Shown: piece by piece, positions 1-11,720 of the stretch
Layout of the letters: each line of letters opens with the position of its first letter
Position numbering within the stretch: position 1 is the first letter of the stretch
Source: Viola odorata
Lineage: Eukaryota > Streptophyta > Magnoliopsida > Malpighiales > Violaceae
Direction of reading: 5' to 3'
Assembly (NCBI GenBank): GCA_963691705.1
Contig: OY829541.1
Span: 65,319,189 to 65,383,188 of the forward strand
DNA: 64,000 nucleotides
Program-made: the position numbers and the translations under genes
The notes under the pieces: generated by a model
Told to the model about the DNA's origin: nothing
What the model saw: the letters and a program-made list of their open reading frames with translations, nothing else
Database searches by the model: none

Positions 1-535
1 AAACAGTTCCTATTCTTTTACATACTATTTCTGTAGCACGGAATTGCTTTAGTGCACAGTTTTTGTTTATATTTTTATCCTGAGTTAGTAGAGAGCCACG
101 AGAGAACTAAATGATGATTCTAAATTGGATTAAAAGATTGGCATCCTTCTTATTTTAGCATTGCGTAGTTTGTGTATTTCGCTTTGTTGCATAGTTGAAT
201 TATTTTGCAATTAAGGTGCTGTGAGCATGTTTTTCATAGCAAGATTTTTTCTTATAAAATCCATAGAGTGATATTCCTGAAATGTAGTTGGTGCCTTCTA
301 AACACCGACATTATTCAATAATGAGCACTTGAAGACTGAAGAAAAAAGATGGAAGAAATAGAAAATTAGTCTCATTGCGATAGATGACCTTTATTGGTGT
401 GTTTTGAGGGATGGATTGGATCTTTATTTTTGTTTCTAAAACATTACTTGAATTATCTGGTTATGTCCCAAATACCAATGTGGCTGATAGGGTTTAACTT
501 GGTATTCTGAATCAGTTTCTGGATTACTGATGCAG

Positions 536-617
536 GTTTCTTTCCCAGACTGGTCTGGTTTCAGTTGAAAATCAAATGCGAGAATTGAACTTAGTGGCAG
601 ATGATCGCAGTAGCTGA
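536..617 (+). CDS. Last coding exon of an unrecognised upstream gene (partial)
   Basis: A splice acceptor (TGCAG, ending at 535) is followed by an open frame of 26 codons ending in TGA at 615-617. With the first base finishing a split codon, the tail reads FLSQTGLVSVENQMREL and then NLVADDRSS. The rest of the gene lies off the left edge or in exons I could not recognise in 1-534. The hydrophilic, Glu/Asp-rich end gives no family assignment. AATAAA-like poly(A) signals follow at about 1152 and 1167, which fits a gene ending here. The reading could be wrong if the acceptor is not used. Confidence 0.35.
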
Positions 618-2022
618 GCGAAGATGCAAAACGATGTTGGTTAACAGTTATATGAAATTAGAAGTGAAGGTGTCGTTACAGAGACAATACACGAATGACC
701 TATTCATTTCAATTTAGATGAAAATGAGAACATGCATTCTACAAATTTCCAGAAAGAAATGAGAAGAAAATGAAAGGATAGCCAGCGAGCACAGTGGTTT
801 TGACGCTTTCTGTCGTGGGGATTGGTTTTCGCGGGGCTGGTTGCTTGCTGTTAGTCACTCTTGCCTTCCTTCTTTTCTTTGGTATTTTTGGGCGTGATGA
901 AGCAGAAACATGAGCAGCATGGTAACTGAAGCAAGAACTTCATCTCCTTCACTTCCCATCATTTCAAATATTTGGCGACTTGCTGATTATATAGCTCCTG
1001 TATTGATTATTTTTTTCCCTCCTTTTTTTCCGTAAAAAATCATTTTATTTTGGATACTCCACAAAAAATCCTATCTTCTTCATTTTGAAATCCAGGCCTA
1101 CTCTTCTTTATTTCTCTCTTGTAACGTTATGTTTCTTTCCATCGGGGAAGTAAATAAAGAATAGGAAATAAATAATCAAAGATGGTGGCTTTTACAATGC
1201 TTGAGATCTTTTTAAACTGCATTATGATAGGATGGAAGTAAAGAACAGTGGCGATATTTTATTCTAAAGTGGTCATAATTCTAAAAACTAGCAAAATATT
1301 ATTTAATTTAAAACAGAAAGCATTTAAATTATTTATGGCCGTGTAATAAAAATAATTGATGGGCCCCTATCCCATCAAAGAGAATTAGGCCTAGAAGAGG
1401 CCCAGAAGCCCAACCCAACCGGTAAAAGTTAAAATCCTTCAGATTTTTTCCCCTTTTCTTTTTGGTTTTTAACTTTTTACACACGGACAGAAATGGAGGG
1501 AGTGAGAGACTGAGAGTGACACCCAAGTCATCATTAATAAATAAATATGTATATTAAAATAAAGAGAAAAAGAAAAAGAAAATGGTGTGTCTGTCTGCAA
1601 ATCTGTTATTAGTTTTTGTCCTCATTCGCTACATCCCGTTTTGCATGGCACTGTCTCATTCTTCCAGACCCAGACCTACTCTATTCTCTACTCCCCTCCA
1701 TCTCTCCTCTCGATTCGCCTCCTTTCCTTTCCTTTCCTGTGTAATTCTTTCCTTTCCTTTCTCTTCCCCTTCTTCTTGTAATTAAGGTAGAAACCCCAAC
1801 TCCTATTCAGCTGCGCACCATTCATGTTCATCTGCACACGTACACACATTCCGTGCTTGTAGCAATACTCTTTACGGTTTTCTACTTTTCTTCTTCGTTT
1901 AGGTCGTAATGTTTGCGTGTGTGTATATATATATATATATATCCGATACATTACTTGCAGTGAAAAGTGCAGAGGTTCGATTGCTAGTTAGCTGCTCCTT
2001 TTCATCGATAGTCGACGTCAAT
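618..2022. other. Intergenic: 3' UTR of the upstream gene and 5' region of the LEUNIG-like gene
   Basis: No coding gene was recognised. The left part looks like a 3' UTR with poly(A) signals. The right part (about 1580-2022) is CT-rich, as plant 5' UTRs often are, and holds an (AT)n microsatellite at 1924-1942. Short frames here are pyrimidine-rich and show no domain. Confidence 0.5.
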
Positions 2023-5000
2023 ATGACCGCCGCCGCCGCCGGTGATTATTGGGATGCTCAAAAGATGTATGAACTATTGTCTAATTAGTTGCACTTACAA
2101 CTTGTATAATGGAATTGGAGTTCAATTAATTTAGTGTTCATTTTGGTTTTTTGGTAATTAATTTTATATATGTATGTTGAATTAGGTTGGATATATACTT
2201 GCATGATTATCTGGTGAAGAAAAACTTGAATGCTACAGCTTCCATCTTCTCAATTGAAGCCAATCTCTCCCCTCATCATTCTGTTGGTATATGCTTAATT
2301 ATCACGCTTCCTTATCCAATATTATTGCTTGGGACGTTGTTCTTACAATTCTGTTTCTTAGCTTTATATGCGAATAATTCAGGGTTTAACTTCCTTTCTT
2401 ATTAGTATTATTTATCTTTTGTCCTTGTTATACTTGCTCTAGCTTTTGAGTTGTTGTTGATTCTTAATTGTTTTTCAAGAATTCTTCAGTTGTTGCTTTC
2501 TTATGGGCTCTGCTCTAGTCAAGTTAATGGATTCATATGTATCCAATTAAGTCCTATCTTTGATAGTTGATCAAACAGCTCTGCGTTTCAGTCATTGATT
2601 CACCTCAAGGGTTTCTACATGAGTGGTTTACAACTTTTCACGATGTTTATGCCTCAATGCAGCTGAAACAACATGAACATAACACGAAACAACTCTGTGT
2701 TCAGGTCATTGTTAATTTCTACAATGTTTAAGTACTCTTTTTTTTCATGTCTCTTTTCTGGTGAACTGGAGATAGGATTTGGAGATATTATATTGCAGCT
2801 TAATTACTTAGCAATTCTTTCTTCATTTAATTTGGAATTTTCAGGCCAACCAGAATATCCATCCAGTCGTGCCAAGGTCTTCGAGGAGTAGGAATCTGCA
2901 AGTACCCAGACAGTTTCCTGTTTGTCCTGCCCCTAAAGCAGCAAAAATGTCTGAGGAAGAGCAGAATCGTAGGCATCCTATCATTAACTATTATTCAAAT
3001 GTTCAACCTGTGGATGATAGCAGACTCAATCTATCAAGGCCAACTGCAGCTGTTCCAAGGTATTAGAGGCTTGTGACTGCTTTTGCCTCCCTTGTCGTTT
3101 TCATTTCTTTGCAGTTTCTTCTGCTATGCTCATGCAGTGTTCCATGTCAGCTACAAAAGAAAACCATTTATAAACTCTCTGTTAGAGTCTCCTTTACACT
3201 TAATTTGCTTTGTCATCTGATCATCTATTTCAGATATCGGTGGCAGAAAACTCATAATCCATCTCAGCGGCAAGTTTCGAGGGTATAAAACCTGTGAACA
3301 TAATCTAAAACTCAATATAACTGTTCATTGCAAGGATGTAGAACTTATAAGGTCTGCTCTTCTGTAGAACAATGTAAATGGAATCACTAAGGGCAAATAT
3401 GCGCCTCGTGGGACTATTCTTAAAGGAACAACTAAAGGCCTCTCTCCAACAAGTAGATCTCATGCTACAGGTATGTTGGATCTTAATTTTTATCTCCTGT
3501 GCTTTTAATCTAGAAAATTATGGAGTTTCCCTCCTGATTTATTTTGACACTACTACTAGCTATATAGGTTATTCCAGTTTCATTTTTTGTGTGCTTATGT
3601 CATTTACCTGCTTAACAGTTCTCTCTTTGTGTCTGTTGATCTCATGCTTCAGTAAGTGGTGTAATGTCAAGGATAAGGTAGTAGTTGACCGGACTGTCAT
3701 GTTTGGTTCTGAATATGGACATGAATATAGTACCATTCTGCAACAAAGTTCTCTTTGTTAGTATTTATTTCCTATTGGCAGGGGTGAGCCAAATCAATCC
3801 AGAAGCACTAAGTAGATGGGTTTCAAACTCTCTTAATCATGTGAGTAAAAGCCCACCACAATTTCCTATTCTGACAGAGAAATTCCAACCAGATCAATTG
3901 GCCCATGCCCAGTCATTCAAACCTGGAAGCATGACATCCGCTTTCGCTGGAATTTCCATTAGTCAGATGCTTCCCAAGGATAATTTACATGAGAGAGATG
4001 CTGAGGTTAGTGATACTTTTCTCAACTTTATGGCAGAGAATTTCTATATCTATGCTTTCTTACATTTATACTTCCTTCTAAATCTCTAATGAGGTTTTCG
4101 TCGCATCAGAATAGCAGAAAGAGAAAGAGGTTGCCATCTTCAAGAACTGAAGACCTAACATATTTAACTAGTGGTATTGGTTCTACATCAAAACTTCAGG
4201 TTGGTTAAACTTGGAACCAAATATCCTTTCCATGCTTTACCATGGCAGACAAATGAATGTATTGGTTAACTGAAAATCATCAGGTTTCCTATATTTTTTC
4301 CCCTTTTTAATAAGAAAGTTAAGCAGACAATATTCCTTCTGATGTATTTTTTTACGGAATATGCACTCATAGGCTTGTATGGATGCTGAGGATGATATGG
4401 ATGACAATGTTGAATCCTTTCTGTCCAATGATGATGGTGTCTATGATAACGAAGTGACTTCTTTAAGCAGTCTAGAGCGCCGCTCAACTGCTTGCAGTAA
4501 AAGTAATCGCAAAGGTGAATCTCAAGTGTTGTGAATCACCAGGGATGAAGCACAAGCTCACTCTTGGATTAGCAACCTAATTTCTTAGCCAAATTTCTCA
4601 CTGCATATTGATTTTCCATCATCTTCTAGGGTTCACTTTTGAGGAGATTTCTTGTCTCCACCCAAGCAAAAGCAAGTTATTGTGCTGTAGTTTTTCATCT
4701 GATGGGAAAATATTGGCAAGTGCTGGACATGAAAAGAAGGTAGTTTGTAACTACTTGTCTCTTAGGCTTGAGGTCAGCTAGTATTTGTTGTTTTGAGGTT
4801 GCCCTTCTTTGCTGGCAGGTCTTGCTTTGGAATATAGAGAAATTTGATTACACCAAGTCTTTTGAAGGACATGCCCTTCTGGTTACAGATGTTAGGTTCA
4901 GACCAAATTCAACCATACTTGCCACATCTTCATTCGATAAAACTGTGAAAATATGGGATGCAGATAGAGTAAGATACTGCCTTCCCTCAGGAATAAAGAG

Positions 5001-6120
5001 AGAGGGAGATCACAGCCTTCCTTCTGTAATCGATGGTTTATTTATCATTTCTTGTTTCTATACTGTGATAGGACTGCAGTATGCATCCCTTGATTTGTTC
5101 CTTATGCACTGCAGCCTACCAAATCTCTCTTCAGGCTTGTTGGTCATAATGAACAAGTGACGTCTGTTGATTTCCACCCAAGAAATGGGGATCTACTTTG
5201 CTCATGTGACAATAGTGATGAGATCCGACTATGGAATGTCAACCAAGGTTCTTGCGAACGTATTTCCAAGGTCTGATGAATCTGATTTTTTGGAAAAATG
5301 ATAAAACTTCTTAGTTAAGGTACTTGTGAAATTTCTGTCAATCCCTAACCTTACAACAACTCATATTGAGTAAAATGCAGGGAGCTACCAAGCAAGTCAG
5401 GTTTCTGCCTCAGAGTGGTCAACTACTGGCTGCAGCCATGGGAAACAGTATAAATGTATTTGATGTGGAGATTGGCAGCATTCTATCCAACTTGAAGGTG
5501 ACCTCTTCAAGGTTCAAAAATTTTACTGACCATTTCTATGCACTTCCTTTTCTGCCTTTAAGCCTTTTGAATTGTCATTGCAGGGACATGCCAAAGATGT
5601 CCTGTCCGTTTGCTGGGATACCAGTGGCAAGTATATTGCTTCTGTAAGTGAAGACAGCGCCAGGATATGGTCTCTGTCAGGAGGAAGCTGCATATACGAG
5701 CTGCTGTCCAACGGCAACAAGTTCCAGTCGTGCACCTTTCATCCCTCGTATTCACAACTTTTGGTCATTGGTGGATACCAGGTAAAGGGGAAAATTCTAC
5801 GATATCCCTGGTGTGTAACGTCATACTTCACTTCGTACTCTCTAATGGTGGCTCTTACCACTAATGACCGACTTAATAATGATGGTGATGTGAGAGTAAG
5901 GGGTTAAGTATGTCATGACAATCCGAGAGTACTAAATAATATAGTCGTGGAATTGAGCAAGTTTTTATTGCAGGTGCTTGAGTTTTGGAATCCAAGTGGT
6001 GGCAATAAAACATGGCCAGTCCCTGCTCACAATGGTTTGATCTCAGCATTGGCAGATTCATCAGAGACTGAAATGATTGCAACGACAAGCCATGATCAGT
6101 GTGTTAAGCTATGGGAATGA
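2023..6120 (+). CDS. LEUNIG / LEUNIG_HOMOLOG-like transcriptional co-repressor (LUFS domain plus WD40 repeats)
   Basis: Fifteen exons give 652 aa: 2023-2066, 2186-2286, 2592-2704, 2845-3059, 3234-3282, 3368-3470, 3782-4005, 4110-4199, 4373-4514, 4630-4739, 4819-4968, 5115-5270, 5381-5497, 5584-5781, 5974-6120. Residues 1 to about 86 form a LUFS/LisH domain ([20 protein letters not shown], then [12 protein letters not shown]). The middle is hydrophilic with a basic NLS-like stretch (SRKRKR, about 285-290) and an acidic stretch (AEDDMDDN). Residues from about 365 to the end are WD40 repeats ([45 protein letters not shown]). LEUNIG proteins recruit SEUSS and histone deacetylases to repress floral and developmental genes in the nucleus. 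LEUNIG itself is over 900 aa and LUH nearly 800; this protein has a short middle without the long Gln runs, so it is a shortened paralogue. The family is sure, the exact orthologue is not. Confidence 0.9.
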
Positions 6121-6662
6121 GAGACCCTTTTCGATCAACTCAACATTACCGTCTTAGGGTTAGCTGAAGATACAATTTGCTCAAGTTCCATGGCTGATAT
6201 ATGTTTTTTGGTGGTCTAGTAGAAAGTTTGTTCTTTCAAGTTCCGGGTATGAAAGTATTACAATTAGCTCAGTCAAGATCCCATGGGATGTGATTTGAAG
6301 CATTTTTTTATAGGCCAAAATGAAATATCAACTGTTACTGAAAAACAAGAATCAACTAAGAAAAGAAAGCAGTCATTAGCCAATTAAGTACCTAATTGCT
6401 TACAACAGCAAGATACATTTCATGATCAGGTGTCTTCAGCTGCAACTGCTTGGAAGGAGAAATGTACAAATTAGAAACTTTTCAGTGGCATTAATTTGGA
6501 CAGAAAACCAAAAATAATGAACTTAGGAGATGCACAAGGAGGAAAAAAGATTGCATCTTGTTTCCGTTCAGGCTGTTTGGATTACAAACACCTCTTGTAC
6601 AGAATTTACATGCAAGGCGGGCGAATAAAAAATATCAAAACCTAGAATAACTTCTAAACCTC
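6121..6662. other. Convergent 3' region between the LEUNIG-like gene and RPS5
   Basis: About 540 bp separate two genes that point at each other. The stretch holds their 3' UTRs and nothing else I could recognise. Confidence 0.6.
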
Positions 6663-8595
6663 TCATTTCCACAATTCTTCCATTGGGATACCACGTTCCC
6701 GAGCAACATCGCGGAATTGTCTCATCTTTTGTACTGCAACAACTGTGGCTCTGGCATTGTTGAGGGCATTCTTACTTCCAATTTGCTTTCCCAGCGCATT
6801 GTCAACACCTGCCATTTCCAGAACAATCCTCACAGCACCACCGGCAATAACTCCGGTACCAGGTGAGGCAGGCCTGAGCATCACTTTTGCTGCCCCAAAA
6901 TCACCTTCAGATCTGCCATTCATTTGCTCACAAGAATTAACCTCAGCAGATTGGTGGGAAAAATACCTTGTTATTGTTACTAAACAAACTGAATGTTGAG
7001 GATGAAATACAATTTATCAGCCAACGGTTATGTTCATATACTTGGCCTGCAACTACATTTCCCAAATCTAAAGTAAGGACATCAAAGTCCTCAAGTGTTA
7101 AGAGAAAATTCAACTCCGACATGTATTATCACAGAAAGAAAAAGGGTTAGGAAATGAAGAAGTTTCTTTTCTTACTCCACTTTTGTCCTAAACATCACCC
7201 CAGGTCTCAGCTTTTGTGCAAATCTTCTATCCAACCTTATACCTCCACAATAAAATTATCTCCATTCATAAAAATGGAAATCAACATGATATATATTGGA
7301 GCATATAACTAGACAATATGATATATGAGCCAATAAACTCCCCTAAGAGAAAAGACCTGATTTCCTTAGAAACTAAATGCCACGAGTCTATGATAAACAA
7401 AGTTCTATATGAAGTTGGAAGCCAAAAAGGATTGTAGTTAGTTATGCTGGAAATAAGAAGTAGTAACTGAGCTGAAATGCAAAATTTCCAGACTCCGTAA
7501 GCGTCAAATAGGTCCTTATAAAGCACAGATTCACACATTTCTAAATCCACTGAACCGACCTACAGTCCGCCAAAATCGAGGAAACAGAGCTTTCAGAAAC
7601 TCTTGAAGGTCACACTAATATGTTAAGTAAATCGAAAAACTTACCCTAATTCTTTGAAGAAAATACCCTAATTTTCTGAACAACTACCCTTAACAACTAA
7701 CATGTCCAAACAAGCAAAGTTTTCATAAACCATACTTATACACTAAACTTCAACAAGACTTTTCACATCCAAGCACACTAAAACAATTCTACCAATCAAG
7801 TATACATAGCATTTTTTTCCTAATAATGTAGAGTGTAAGTTAAATCACCACAGCAAGACCCATTATTACCAAATCTATTAAGAGCCAAAAGCATGGAATT
7901 CTGAAGAAAGAAAGACAGACAGACAGAGAGACAAGAAAACCATACCTGTGAGGGAAAGTAGAGTACTTGGTCATGGGGACAGCGACGATGTTCCTCCTAG
8001 CATCAATGGCAGATTTTTGCACAGCAGCAATAACCTCCTTCGCTTTCCCAACCCCAACACCAACATTCCCCTGCTTGTCCCCGACCACCACCACCGCCCT
8101 AAAATGCAGCTGCTTCCCTCCTTTCACCACTTTCGTAACCCTCCTCACCTGCACGACTCTCTCATCAAACCCATCCCTCAACTTCTCCTTCTTCGGCTTC
8201 CCCCACCCGGTCAACTTCTTCTTTTTCGCATCCATCACATGGACATCGTTACCCAGGACGCTCACCCCGCTGTACGCAGGGCCGTAGAGCTCCTCGTAGG
8301 CGGCGGTGATGTCCTCATCGGCTTCAATTGGGCCCTCGTCGAAGTAAGGCGCCGGGTTGAAATCGTCCGGCGGAGTGGGTGGTTCGAAGACGGAGTCTTC
8401 CTCCGGTGGGGGATTGTCGAAGAAGGAAGCAATGTCGTCGTTGCTGGATTGGGCGCGAAGGGTTAGGGAAGGAAATGAAGGAGATGAGTTGGTGGGTAGA
8501 GGGAAAGAGAAGGGTTGTTTGGTGAAGGGTTTAGATAGACGATGAGGTGTGGTGTGTAGAGAGAGAGAGGAGAGAGAAGAAGAGAGGGTCGCCAT
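6663..8595 (-). CDS. RPS5: 30S ribosomal protein S5, chloroplastic
   Basis: Two exons (8595-7946 and 6912-6663, about 1.03 kb intron) give 299 aa. The junction splits an Arg codon: FPHR then [12 protein letters not shown]. The first about 55 residues are Ser/Thr-rich and lack acids, as a plastid transit peptide does. An acidic Pro-rich linker follows. The S5 N-terminal RNA-binding domain is at about 139-205 ([20 protein letters not shown]) and the S5 C-terminal domain at about 219-290 ([20 protein letters not shown]), ending MEELWK. S5 sits in the small subunit at the mRNA entry side and contributes to decoding accuracy. The start is the ATG of MATLSS; in-frame codons further upstream contain no ATG. 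The promoter has site II (GGCCCA) motifs typical of ribosomal genes. Confidence 0.95.
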
Positions 8596-8714
8596 TACTG
8601 CTACTGGTTTGGCTAAGCTTATCTCAAATCCCAAAAGAAGTAGAAGCGTAACTGTGGAAGTAGAAGAAGAAGGGAAAATTTAGAAGTTGCAGCTGGTTTT
8701 GGGCTTTACCTTGA

Positions 8715-8759
8715 GGCCCATTTTAAACTTTTGCTGAAAATTAATGGGCTGAAGGCCCA
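8715..8759 (-). promoter_or_regulatory. Paired site II (TGGGCC) motifs in the RPS5 promoter
   Basis: GGCCCA occurs at 8715-8720 and 8754-8759, that is TGGGCC on the minus strand, 120-165 bp upstream of the RPS5 ATG. Site II elements bound by TCP factors are common in plant ribosomal-protein and organelle-biogenesis promoters; activity here is inferred. Confidence 0.55.
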
Positions 8760-8770
8760 AAACAACACCC

Positions 8771-9476
8771 AACCTAAAACGCAAATATCTGCTAGAATCT
8801 CTTTATTAATTGACAATTTTCAAATTCGAGTTTCTTTTCTAACAATTTTAGCTGAAAAATATTTCTAATTAAGCGGTGTAATGAAAAAAATTTAATTGAA
8901 GCATAAATATGAAAATTTATTTATTTTTCACCTTATTAGATTATCGAGACAAATTTATGAAATTAAAGAACTAAAAAAATTATAATAGTGTCATGTTTTG
9001 TGTTTTTTATTTTTATTATTTTAATATCATACTTGGGTAGTGAACATTTATTATATAATAACTGAATTACGGAACTAATATTTTCAAATTAATTTGAGTT
9101 GCAAATTGAGTTTTTAGGAGCTTAATTGAAATAGTTTTGAGTTCTTAATTACCGGCTGTAATTAAATGAATTAATCACCTAATTTTATTGGTGAATAAAT
9201 TGTTTTATTTTTCTATTGTTGATCCTAATTCAAAAGGAAAAAGAAAGAAACAGAGAAAAAGGAACGTTAATCTTTTTTTTTTCTTCCATCAAAAATAATA
9301 TTTCTTGTAATATTTTGTGTTACAATGATTCCAACCATACATCTATCATTAACAACAGCTGTGTCAATACAATCCTACAAGTCAATAGTAACAATTTTCA
9401 CTGATTTTTCCTATGCTTGGATATATCTGGCAGTGTTCCCGGACAAATGAGTTAACATAAGTTAACAGGCAATTAT
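8771..9476. other. AT-rich intergenic DNA between RPS5 and the LEC2-type gene
   Basis: About 700 bp of AT-rich sequence with no coding frame or repeat I could identify. The right end is the 3' UTR side of the B3 gene. Confidence 0.5.
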
Positions 9477-11720
9477 TCATTGTGAGAAATTATAGCGATA
9501 AACGTCTTGAAGCATGCCATGGTCAGTGTAGCTCAAATCATCAAATCCTCCACGATCATCGACCATTATCGATGAGGCCAGTTGTTGCTGTCCGTGAAAG
9601 TTCGCCTGGTGATGAGGATCATGACTTGGTACCATGTGCTGTGTAGTACTAGTGACATTGTTGAATGGATTAAAATTGTTGGCTGCTGCTTCTGCACTAA
9701 TCATCGTATAAGGATTAAGAGAAGAAGAAGAAGAACCAACATTATTCGTAGACAATGTCATCAGCTGGCCGTAAGCTTCTTGTTGCTGCTGATCGCTATG
9801 TGTCATATTATTGTAAGTTTGTTGTGCGTTATATATTGTTGTAGGTAGATATGCTAGTTGTGCTTCCCTTGCCTGCTGCTGCTGCATGTAAGGTGCGTAT
9901 AGCACATTGTTATTGTAGTTAGTAATGTTGTTGTTTTGGTTAGTATCGCTGTGGCTTCCCGTGGTTTGAGTAGTACTGGTCGAAGCCTCAGCTGTTGGCC
10001 TTTTCGCGCTGTTGATGGCGAAAAACTGCACATTTCAACCACAGAATGATCAGTTTTAGTTAGCTGTAAAAGACTGAATTGCTAACTGATACAATCTGCA
10101 AAATTCAAAAGCATAATTGGAAACTGGGTCATTAAGGCTGTTAATTTTGTCACTTTTAGAACCGTCTAATTTGTCTTTATCCATTCGCATGCATGCCTTT
10201 CGAATTGCAAATGAGTCAGCATTACAGAAAAGAACAGGCTAAACCTTGTCATTTAGCAAAACAAGCTTTCCTTTCAAATTCATATTCAAATCCTTACTGT
10301 GGACCTAATAAGTAAATAAAAAGTAAATTATGAAGATGAACTCACGAGATTCTTGCCCTCATCCTCGTAAAGAATAAGGACATCTCCTTTGGCCAACTTA
10401 TTTTGTTTCACAAAAGCACCTGATAAACACATTGCAGAGAGGAATTGTTATTACAGACTGAAAAAATATCGAGAAGAGAACAATAGACACAGATCATGAT
10501 GTTGATGCGTTTCTTACATGTATTTTCTAGTACATACATTCTGCTCTGGTTGTTAGCCCAGTACCTGCATCATCAATAACATGTGTTTAATCAGTAGCCC
10601 CTCGAGAAAAAGTAAATTATGATTAGATTGTGATTAAGTTAACACGAGATGATCAAAAAAGAAATCCGTGAAATGCTCACTTGTACTTTAAGCACCAGTC
10701 TTGGTTAGGATTATAGGCATCTCTGAGCACGAGCTCGATGCCTTCTCTATCGTTTACGGCAGGAAGGTTTTGCTCTGCCTCTCTCTTCATTGACATGCAA
10801 CCAAACAGTGACTTGAATCAGAACACTACAAATTCTTATATTTACTGTAACCAAATTTACTCAGAAAAGAGAAAATTAACTTTAAAAACTGATAACTTGT
10901 GTATATATAAATATATATCTTTTGTCTCTTTGGAAAAAAAAAACTGAAGAAAAGAGAGGGAACAGAACCCGAAACCGAAACAAGCAGGAACACAGTCCTC
11001 CCTGCTGCAAACTATATAGCCACATTGATCAAGAAAACTCATACCTTTGGAAGGACAATCCTCCCAAGAGACCCAACATCACTATTCTTTAACTCCTTCT
11101 TCAGCACATACCTCAGTCTCTGCACAGAATAAAAAAAGATACTGAACATGTATAAAGATCCAATCTTTAAAAACAATAACATAATGAAAAGAAGAAAAAA
11201 CAAACAATTTTGACACAAAACTCACCCTGTTGTCAGGCGTGAAGTACTGGTAGAGATCTCTGTTGCTGATGGCATTGATATCCCGTAAATCAGCACTTGA
11301 GGCATGTGTGGTGAGTGTCCGTGGATTACCCTCCAGCGCCCCAGAAGCAGAGTTTTTATTGAGGCTTCTTTGTCGCGCCAACTTACGGTTATACCTTGCC
11401 ATCTTGCTCATGTATCTTTCTTGCTCCTTTATTGACCAACTGCATTGAGGAAGACCAACATTCTCATTTTGGCCCAGGTGGCAGAAAGGATACACAGGAT
11501 CTGCTGCAGTAAATTGCGCCAGGCTCTCACCACCAACAGGTACTACTGCTGGGATGTAGTACTGTGTTGGATTGAACCAGTACTGTGGCTGAGTTGAGTT
11601 GGAATGTGTTTCATCAGCGCTGGTAAGTACTGGTTCTTGGACAGTGTATGGGTGAGGAACAACCGTGGGAGGTGTGTTGTTGACAGAGCTGGTGGAAAAC
11701 TGTGAGAAAAAGTTCTCCAT
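9477..11720 (-). CDS. LEC2: LEAFY COTYLEDON2-type B3 transcription factor
   Basis: Six exons (11720-11226, 11119-11045, 10784-10681, 10564-10518, 10419-10346, 10025-9477) give 447 aa, longer than the 363 aa I recall for Arabidopsis LEC2. The start MENFFSQF resembles LEC2 (MDNF...). The conserved MARYNRKLARQR block precedes the B3 domain. B3 spans about 166-273: LRYVLKKELKNSDVGSLGRI, VLPKREAEQNLPAV, YWANNQSRMYVLENT, LILYEDEGKNLFFAIN. GSLGRIVLPK and ENT..FVKQN fit LEC2; FUS3 has a diverged SSLRRMILPK there. The 174-residue tail is Asn/Gln/Ser-rich, as in activation regions. LEC2 binds RY (CATGCA) sites and switches on embryo maturation, oil storage and somatic embryogenesis. An in-frame stretch without stops runs 5' of the ATG, but upstream Mets give unrelated sequence. 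Confidence 0.92.

Noticed and set aside
7948..8545. Plus-strand frames opposite RPS5 exon 1
   Set aside because: They are shadows of the conserved S5 coding sequence on the minus strand.
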